This document shows, in pieces, positions 56,537 through 64,000 of a DNA stretch of 64,000 nucleotides. How positions within the stretch are numbered: position 1 is the first letter of the stretch; every line of letters starts with the position of its first letter. The position numbers and the translations under genes were made by a program. A model generated the notes under the pieces. The model saw only the letters and a program-made list of their open reading frames with translations. It made no database searches and was not told the DNA's origin. This DNA comes from Apium graveolens (lineage: Eukaryota > Streptophyta > Magnoliopsida > Apiales > Apiaceae), in assembly GCF_009905375.1 (NCBI RefSeq), contig NC_133657.1, positions 48,205,231 to 48,269,230 on the forward strand. The letters are read 5' to 3'.

Positions 56537-58209
56537 CCCATTCGTAGGACATGGAGAGTGTCTCACCAACCTGAAATGTATTATGGCCTTGTCATTGAGA
56601 ATGACAATGAGTTGTCAATCATTGATAATGACGACCCTGTGACCTATAATGAGGCTATGAGTAGTGTTGACTCATAGAAATGGCATAGTGCCATGAAATC
56701 CGAAATGGAATCTATGTATACCAACCAAGTATGGACTCTGGCTGAGGCGCCTGACGGTGTTAAGCCTATTGGGTGCAAGTGGGTATACAAAAGAAAGATT
56801 AGAGCAGATGGCCAGGTGGAGACCTATAATGCCAGGCTCGTGGCAATAGGATTCAAACAAAGGCAAGGGATTGACTTTCATGAAACTTCTTCGCCTGTAG
56901 CCCTGTTAAATCAATTCAGATTTTGCTTGCGATTGCTGCTTACTACGACTATGAGGTCTGGAAAATGGACGTGAAAACGGCCTTCCTCAATGGGGAACTT
57001 GAGGAGGAAGTGTATATGACACAGCCAGAGGGTTTTCTTTCCAAGGGAAAAGAACACCTAGTATGTAAGCTGGTGCGAACCATATATAGTTTAAGGCAAG
57101 CTTCTCGTAGATGGAATATCCGTTTTGATGAGACAATTAAATAGTTTGGTTTTATCAAAAATATAGATGAACCACGTGTCTACAAGAAGGTTAGTGGGAG
57201 TGCGGTAACATTTCTTGTATTGTATGTAGATGACATACTTCTTATTGGAAATGATATACCGATACTGCAATCAGTCAAAGTATGGATATCAAAGAACTTC
57301 ACCATGAAGGACTTGGGAGAAGCATCCTATATTCTCGGTATTAAGATCTATAGAGATAGATCTAGAAGAATGATAGGTCTTACCCAGGGTACATACATCC
57401 AGAAAGTGCTTAAAAGGTTTAGCATGGAAAACTCCAAAAGAGGTCTCATACCGATGAGCCTTGGAGTGTCCCTTTCCGAAAAAATGTCTCCTAAGACACC
57501 TGAGGAAAGAGAGCGTATGAGTAAGATTCCTTATACTTCAGCAATAGATTCTATCATGTACGCAATGTTGTGTACTAGGCCTGATGTTGCTTATTCAATT
57601 AGTGTGATGAGCAGATATCAGTCCAATCTAGGTGAAGACCACTGGAAAGCAGTGAAGAACATCCTTAAGTACTTGCGAAGGACTAAGGACATTTTTCTTG
57701 TTTTTGGTGGTGAATCTGAGTAGAAAATAGAGGGTTATACTGACTCTAGTTTTCAATCAGAAAGTGATAGCAAATCCATGTCAGGGTACGTGTTTACTCT
57801 GTATGGTGGTGCGATTAGTTGGAAGAGTTCCAAACAGTCTACAACGGCTGACTCCACAGTGGAAGCAGAATATATAGCTGCAAGTGAGGCTGCAAAAGAA
57901 GCCGTTTGGATGAGGAAATTTGTTTCTGAGTTGGGAGTTGTTCCTAGCGTTGAAGAGCCTGTTGTGTTATATTGTGATAACAACGCAGCAATAGCACAAG
58001 CCAAGGAACCTAGGTCTCATAAAAATTCCAAACATGTCATGCGGCGCTTTCATCTGATTAGGGAGATTGTTGAAAGAGGAGATGTCAACGTCGAGAGAGT
58101 TGACACACATAACAACATAGCAGACCCTTTAACAAAGCCACTTTCTCAAAGTCACTTTGATCATCATAAAGACAAGATGGGTATTAGATACCAGAGTGAT
58201 TGGCTTTAG
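56537..58209 (+). pseudogene. reverse transcriptase-RNase H of copia-D
   Basis: RT begins with KPIGCKWVYKRKI near 56762. A frame change near 56900-56920 precedes the catalytic KMDVKTAFLNGELEEE (from about 56964), and TAG at 57142-57144 precedes [10 protein letters not shown] (57223 onward), both catalytic motifs intact. [18 protein letters not shown] near 57320 and [19 protein letters not shown] near 57570 are lineage-typical. RNase [21 protein letters not shown] near 57735 and [16 protein letters not shown] near 57860, ending at TAG 58207-58209. TAG at 57721-57723 separates the two parts. Confidence 0.9.
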
Positions 58210-58223
58210 TATAAGTGGGAGAT

Positions 58224-59942
58224 TGAAAGAAATATGTCCTAAGTCCAATCATGTATGAGGATTTAGGAATAACTTTTATGTAATCTGTTTTGATTTCATT
58301 GTTATTAATAAAAGACTTGTTTTGTTTTTATTACGGGCTCTATCTATTTTAAGTGTTTAAATAAGATATACCACAGTTTAGAGTAAAGCTTTTTATGGAT
58401 TGTGATGAGATCATAATAATGAGACCTAAAAGATGATAACTCTAAACTTAAATAGTTCCTAGTCGTAGGATTACTAACTGGTAATTAATAATCCGCAAAG
58501 ATCGGTACATACTATGCTTGCTTCATTATGAAGGTTGTCTGTTCTCATAGACATTTGTGTGGTGACACTAAAGCTAGTATGTAGGTGCTTATTATAGAAT
58601 AAGTTCACTGAACATGACTCACATAGATGAACAACTGATGGAGTTCACTCACGTGTCAGTAGTTGTTCACATAGTGATAGTTGTACAAATATCCTTAGAC
58701 TTGAGGTCATCATAGTCATCTTGTGTACACTGAACTATGCCTTGGTTTAGTTCTTAGTCTCAAGGGACAATTATAAGGGCTCTACTGGGTATAGGAATTT
58801 GTACACGAAGATAGTGTATGATCAATAAAGGATCTACCCCTTCCAGTGAAGGAAGAGAATGTTCAATGCTGTTCCACTTATGCTAGTTCAGGAATCTCTG
58901 GCCAGAGTGAATGAAATTAGAAAGGAGTTTCTAATTTACATTAAATTGAACTAAGCATAGTGAATGGGAAAGCAAATGATTAAATAAGATAGGATTGACA
59001 CAAGTTCCATGCCTTGTATTTAATCATGACATTGCAGGGTGGAAGGAATTGATTGTACGGTAACTACTCACTGAACGGGTTCTTGGTATTCTAAGCAGTG
59101 AATTCGTATTATCCGGATAGTCGCGATATGCTGAGAAGTATCCCTCACGATGTAGAATAAATATGATTAATTAATCATATTTAATGAATTAGAGAATTTA
59201 TATAAATAATGATAAAATAGTTTTATTATTATTTATTTCTACTACCGGCTTAATATTGAACCTATAGGGTCACACCATAAAAAAGAATGATTTAATGGTG
59301 GAGGAATTAATTAATAATGGCTGGTAATTATTTATTTGTGAAATAAATAATTAATTAGAAAATTTAATAATTGATTAAATGAGATTTAATTAATTATAAA
59401 TTATTTAAGAAAAGTTCTTAATATTATTAATTAAAAATTTAATTTTGGAAATTAAATCAAGTGAGAGAATTATTTCTAAAGTATTTAGAAAAAGGATTAA
59501 TAATTAAAAGGTGTTTTAATTATTAGTTAATAGGTTAATAAGAATAAAGGGTTAATAATAATAATATTTTATGGGAAAATTTTCAGTAGGTTAATAAGAA
59601 TAAAGGGTTAATAATAATAATATTTTATGGAAAAATTTTCAGCTGAAATTTTTTGCCTATAAATATACTATTATAAACCCTTATTTTGTCTTAACCTAAA
59701 AATTTCAAAACCCTAATTCTCTCCACCTCCTCCTCCTCCATTACATCGATTTCTTGGTGGATACCGGTGGAGTGCTTCACACTTGAGGAGCAGCTGCTAG
59801 GGACCTCCGCTCGTGGTTCTTGGATCACTTTTAAAGGTTAGAAATGATCCTTCGATTTAATTTACGATCTGTATGCATATTATATGGATTTTATATCATG
59901 AAAATTGTTTTACCATGCTTCCGTGATAGACAAAATCCTGCA
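58224..59942 (+). mobile_element. 3' LTR of copia-D
   Basis: 1719 bp, directly after a short purine tract AAGTGGGAGAT (58213-58223). It is 57 bp longer than the 5' LTR because of a 56-bp tandem duplication just upstream of the TATA box. Otherwise nearly identical, with scattered substitutions. Confidence 0.92.
59531..59642. repeat. 56-bp tandem duplication in copia-D 3' LTR
   Basis: Copies 59531-59586 and 59587-59642, starting TAGGTTAATAAGAATAAAGG and ending TTTTCAG. The 5' LTR has one copy (near 52738). It lies about 20 bp upstream of the TATA box. Confidence 0.92.
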
Positions 59943-59947
59943 GTTCC

Positions 59948-60745
59948 CAGGTTGACTCTTCAACCATAGGGTTTCTCCACAAAACTCGTACTAAAGGTAC
60001 AGACTTATTTCTCAACACTCTCTCCTGCCGATCGAGAATTTTTATTGGTTGTTCTACATAAGACAAATCAGCCTGAAATTCTATCGGCTCATATTCTATT
60101 ACATATCTCGAATCAGGATTATATCTCTTAAGCATTGACACATGGAACGGATTATGAATATGCTGCATATGAGGTGGTAAGGCTTACTCGTACACAACTT
60201 TCCCGACTTTCTTCAAGATTTCAAATGGACCAACATATTGTGGCTTCAGTTTACCTTTGTTGCCAAATATGGTTAATCCTTTCCATGGTGATACTTTTAA
60301 CAACAAATGCTCCCCTTCCTCGTAATCCATATCCTTTCTGGTTTAATCTGCGTATTTGGCTGTCGATTTTGCGCTGCTTCGAGTCATTTTTGGATAAGCT
60401 CTACTTTTTCCTAGGTCTGCTGAATCAATTCTGGACCTAAAATTTTACGTTCACCAACTTCATCCCAATACACAGGTGATCTACACTTCCTTCCGTATAA
60501 AGCTTGATAAGGTGGCATTCCAATACTTACATGATAGTTGTTATTGTATGAAAATTCCACCAATGGTAAATGCTCGTCCTAGCTGCCTTCAAAATCAATT
60601 GCACATACCCGCAACATGTCTTCAATTGTTTGGATCGTTCTTTCACTTTGCCCATCCGTTTGCGGATGATAAGCAGTGCTCATATTCGGTGTAGAAAATA
60701 AGCATTCCTGAAATTGTTTCCAGAATCTTGAATGGAAACGTAGAT
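59948..60745 (-). pseudogene. integrase C-terminus and chromodomain of gypsy-3
   Basis: Chromodomain near 59948-60065 with PIKILDRQERVLRNKSVPLV and VRVLWRN...EESTWE, a fold that in chromoviruses binds modified histone H3 and steers integration to heterochromatin. It is preceded by the HNPFHVSMLKRYNPD block (near 60105-60150) and the GPFEILKKVGKVVYE block near 60185-60235, where a TAA interrupts. The last codons lie at 51379-51427 beyond copia-D. Further damage occurs in 60300-60745. Confidence 0.85.
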
Positions 60746-61500
60746 CTCAATCAGATACAATGGATACAGGAACTCCATATCGCATCACAATTTCCTTGAT
60801 ATATAGGTGCACTAGCTTGTCAAGTGAAAATCTTTCGTTGATTGGGAGAAAATGCGCTGACTTTGTTAGTTTGTCAATGATAACCCAAATTGCATCATGA
60901 TTCCCTTTGGTCCTTGGAAGTCCTACCAAAAAATCCATCACTGGATGTTCCCATTTTCATTTCGGAATATTTATTAGTTGTAGTAGTCCGCTTGGTCATT
61001 GATGTTCTGCTTTGACTCATTGGCACGTATATCATTTACTTACCCACTCTGCTATTTCTTTCTTCATGTCTGGCCACCAAAAGTTTTTTTCCAAGTCTCA
61101 ATACATCTTTATGCTTCCTGGATGAATAAAATATCTTGAGTTATGAGCGTCCCATAGGATTTCTTCTTTTAATTCTGGTACATTAGGTATCCAGATTCTC
61201 GAGGAAAATCGTAGAATTCCTTTATTATCTTTCTGACTTGTAATTTCTTCTCCTGTTAGGGTGTCATCTTCTTGACTCATTATCTCTTCTTGACATCTTC
61301 AGATCTTTTCCAAAAATTCTGGCAGAAATTTCATTGCATAATTCATTTCAGTGGATTCTTTTGGAATACGAACTTTAATTTCTAATTTATCAAACCCTTT
61401 GATTAATTCCTCTGAAGCAGTTTACATATTCAATCTTTCTTTTCGACTTAGCACATCTGCTACGATGTTTGATTTTCCTGGATGATGGTTGATTGTAACA
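60746..61500 (-). pseudogene. integrase finger and core of gypsy-3
   Basis: Core: MMDFLVGLPRTKGNHDAIWV at about 60880-60941 and the conserved RYGVPVSIVSD at 60747-60780, ending in a frame break. The HHCC finger is at about 61010-61160: the first His pair (HNSRYFIHPGSIKMY) is in the 61098-61280 frame, and the Cys pair region around 61010-61050 is degraded by stops. Confidence 0.85.
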
Positions 61501-62570
61501 TTATAATCCTTGACCAACTCTATCCATCGTTATTTTTTCATATTGAGTTCCTTCTGCGTAAAGATATACTTTAGACTTTTATGATCCATGTAAATATCAC
61601 ACTTTTCGGCATAAAGATAATGTCTCCAAAGCTTCAATGCGAACACGATTGTGGCTAATTCTAGATCATGCATAGGATATTTCTGTTCATGAGTTTTCAG
61701 TTGTCTAGAAGCATATGCAATTACATTACCGTGATGCATCAATACGCATCCTAGTCCTCGATAAGAAGTATCGCTATAAATGACAAAATCTCTTTGCTCG
61801 TCTTGTAGTACTAATACATGTGCGGTCACCAATCAGTTCTTCAATTCCTGAAAACTCTCTTCACATTTTACATCCTATATGAACTTTTCATTCATTCGAG
61901 TCAATTTGGTTAATGGCGTAGCTATCTTCGCAAAATCCTTAACAAATCTTCTGTAATAGCCACCTAATCCCAAGAAATTTCTTTTGGTGTCTTTGGGTTT
62001 TGCCAACTTAATACAGCTTCAATCTTTGCTGGATCAACTTCAATTCCTTCCGTACTAATTATAAGGCCTAGGAATTGCACTTCTCTTAACAAGAATTCGC
62101 ATTTCAAAAATTTCACATACATCTGTTTCTTCTTTAAGATTTCCAAAGCGATTCTTAAATGCTCGGCATGGTCTTCTTCAGTTTTCGAGTAAATCAAGAT
62201 GTCATCAATAAATACAATCACAAATTTGTCCAAGTACTTTTTCAACACCCTGTTCATCAAATCCATGAATGTTGCTGGTGCATTAGTTAAACCGAATGCC
62301 ATTATGAGGAACTCATAAAGTCCATATCTGGTACGAAAAGCAGTATTGAGAATATATTCGGCCTTAATCTTCAGTTGATGATACCCTGATCTGAAATCTA
62401 TCTTAGAAAACTATGCGGCTCCTTTTACCTGATCAAACAGATCATCAATCCGTGGTAAAGGATATTTATTCTTAATAGTTAACTTACTCAACTCACGGTA
62501 ATTGATGTATAGTCGCATATTATTATCTTTCTTCTTTACAAATAATACCGGTGCACCACATGAGGATATA
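61501..62570 (-). pseudogene. reverse transcriptase-RNase H of gypsy-3
   Basis: RT starts near 62570 on the minus strand. The block [20 protein letters not shown] begins at 62302, and [11 protein letters not shown] keeps the catalytic Asp pair (codons 62201-62206). [20 protein letters not shown] is near 62015-62080. RNase H at 61530-61832 has [20 protein letters not shown] and the [20 protein letters not shown] region. Frame breaks near 61964 and 62302 and stops separate the pieces. Confidence 0.88.
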
Positions 62571-63560
62571 CTTGGTCTTATAATTCATTTATCCAAAAGA
62601 TCTTGTAGTTGTGTCACCAATTCTTTCATTTCAACTGGTGTCATTCTATACGAAGCTTTCGAAATTGGTTCAGTGCCTGGTGTCAAATCAATAATAAACT
62701 CGATTTCTCGATCCGGCGGTAATTCTGGAAGTTCATCTGGAAAAATATCGGGAAACTCACATACAACGAAAATATCTTCTATCCTTGGGCTTTCCTTATC
62801 AACATCCAAGACATAGGCCAAATATGTTTTACATCCTTGACGTAGTAATCGTTTAGTCTGCATGATTTTAGGAACTTTTTTCGCTGTTTCTCACCTCTAA
62901 ATATTACCGTTGCATTATCCGCAGTTCGCAATTTCACTTTCTTATTTCCACAATCTATCTGAACATTATTACCGACCAACCAATTTATTCCTAAAATTAC
63001 ATCAAATTCTCCTAACTTGAAAGGTATCAAGTCAATGGAGAAGTGACTTCCTGATATTTCGATATCGCACTCTGGACATAGCCGATCTACGGGAACCTGG
63101 TCGTTATTCACTAATTTTATAATTAACGTCTCCCCCAACCGTTGAATTTCACAATATATCTTATCAACGAATTCTTCAGATATAAAATATCTTGTGGCTC
63201 CAGAATTAATCAATACTTGTGCATTAACCGAATTCACAGAAAGCGTACCTGTAATCACACTTAGACTCTGCACAACTTCCTTCATAGTTATTTTAAAAGT
63301 CCTTGCTTTAGACTGACTCTGTTATGGTGGTGGAGGTGATGCCAATACTCTCAGAACACTGGCCGCCATCGCTGGTCCTCTACAATCTCTGGTAACATGT
63401 CATTTCTTCCCGTATTAAAAACATGTAACTTCGATCTTCTCTGTTGGGCATTCATTGGAGTAGTGCCCCTTCTGTTTACACCTGAAGCAGGTCACGTTTA
63501 TTTTACTGCAGACGCCCGTATGTTTTTGACCACATGTCTTGCAATATGGTAATGGTCATC
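62571..63560 (-). pseudogene. gag zinc fingers and protease of gypsy-3
   Basis: Minus-strand protease at about 62880-63285: LINSGATRYFIS, where the catalytic Asp codon has become Asn (63205-63207, a single G-to-A change). GINWLVGNNVQIDC near 62950 is the C-terminal protease block. The linker at 62585-62863 contains FPDELPELPPDREIEFIIDL, the usual entry to gypsy RT. Zinc fingers lie at 63400-63545 (CFRCKQKGHYSNECP near 63440-63485), with one finger damaged by a stop. Confidence 0.85.
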
Positions 63561-64000
63561 TGACAATTCCCTGTTGGTTCGGAGTTTGGAAATGATTACC
63601 TATTCTCTGATTGGCTTATCCTATTCTTCTAAAATTCATATTCGTTCGAGATTGAAATCTCGGCTTTCTGTTGGAACGGTTCCAAAAATTTCCTTGTCAT
63701 TTTTCCTTTTGGGACATTTAACTTTCCTCTTCAATAATCATGGCTTTCTAAACCACGACCGTATATGTCGTCAGTTCAAATATTGTCACCCTGCTATGAA
63801 TCCATGGCTGCAATCCCTGCTAGAATCTCTTAGCCCATTTCTCATCAGTATCCACTTGTTCCGGAACAAACCTAGCCAATTCTATAAACTTGGTTTCATA
63901 TTCAGTCACTGACATGTTCCCTTGCTTTAGTTCCAAGAACTTGATTTCCATCTGGTTCTTCATATAACGAGGAAAATATTTCTCCAGAAACAATTCATTG
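63561..64000 (-). pseudogene. gag capsid of gypsy-3, partial
   Basis: The C-terminal half of the capsid domain, continuing off the right edge. The block around 63810-63960 aligns base by base with 1-150 of gypsy-1 (e.g. TCTTAGCCCATTTC against GCTTAGCCCATTTC), showing that the two elements share a gag family. The plus-strand ORF 63574-63912 is a shadow. Confidence 0.8.

Larger units (their letters stand above)
51428..59942 (+). mobile_element. copia-D: complete Tork/Angela-like copia with gag deletion
   Basis: An 8515-bp element with LTRs of 1662 and 1719 bp (TGAAAGA to CCTGCA) and GTTCC target duplication, inserted in gypsy-3. PBS TGGTATTAGAGC at 53091. It has a long 1.85-kb leader with a GC-rich block and a hairpin array, a gag reduced to its ends, then protease, integrase, RT and RNase H. 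RT and RNase H motifs place it in the Tork/Angela side of copia, unlike the SIRE-type elements here. LTRs are much more alike than those of copia-1, so it is younger. Frames are broken at several points. Confidence 0.93.
59943..64000 (-). mobile_element. chromovirus gypsy-3, internal region (minus)
   Basis: Continuation of the element whose 3' LTR is at 48098-51339. Right to left: gag (partial, runs off the window), zinc fingers, protease, RT, RNase H, integrase, chromodomain. The chromodomain and gypsy order identify a chromovirus; the long LTR and chromodomain suit the Tekay/Del group. Confidence 0.9.

Noticed and set aside
60135..60694. Plus-strand ORFs opposite gypsy-3 integrase
   Set aside because: Shadow frames; the minus strand shows conserved integrase blocks in the same place.

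Overview
This is a repeat-dominated stretch of a plant nuclear genome, most likely a eudicot and possibly an asterid. The base composition is AT-rich. Nearly every recognisable protein is a decayed LTR-retrotransposon protein of Ty1/copia or Ty3/gypsy (chromovirus) type, and no intact host gene was recognised. The asterid guess rests only on the long ORF2 after pol in the copia elements, which resembles proteins I associate with asterid copia elements, so it is weak.

Left cluster (1-19732). A minus-strand Ty3/gypsy element occupies the left edge, with gag, an extra ORF between PBS and gag, the PBS and its 5' LTR. A complete plus-strand SIRE-type copia element (copia-1, 2468-19639, target duplication GTTTT) sits inside that LTR. 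Inside its ORF2 lies a 4.3-kb solo chromovirus LTR (11238-15559, target duplication GTGAT). That is three nesting levels, each dated by its own target duplication.

Unique-looking stretch (19733-22780). It holds no convincing gene. It contains a 43-bp tandem duplication and a hAT-like MITE (21621-22143) with a 7/8 matching 8-bp duplication.

Rearranged middle (22781-43650). From left to right: a 3' LTR and 3' end of a minus copia (A); a 5'-truncated plus copia (copia-4) with its 3' LTR; the U3 end of a chromovirus LTR; and a minus copia (B) from reverse transcriptase to 5' LTR, whose gag is split by a solo LTR of the copia-1 family (37641-38602, target duplication AACTT). A plus-strand chromovirus fragment (40387-43650) follows. 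The flanks do not pair as simple nesting predicts, so deletions or ectopic exchanges are implied.

Right cluster (43651-64000). A minus copia (C) inserted in the chromovirus fragment shows its 3' LTR and ORF2. It is cut by a minus chromovirus (3' LTR 48098-51339, pol to gag running to the window end), which in turn carries a complete Tork/Angela-like copia (copia-D, 51428-59942, target duplication GTTCC).

All coding regions are broken by stops and frameshifts, so nothing here is likely to be autonomous. The most interesting signals are: (i) a long ORF2 in the SIRE-type elements preceded by its own TATA and leader, with the spacer of copia-1 carrying the same short motif that is repeated in its LTR U3; (ii) four hairpins in the copia-D leader with one shared apical motif and unrelated, compensating stems; (iii) a proline-rich ORF upstream of gag in the gypsy element at the left edge; and (iv) short-motif arrays in the U3 of every SIRE-type LTR.
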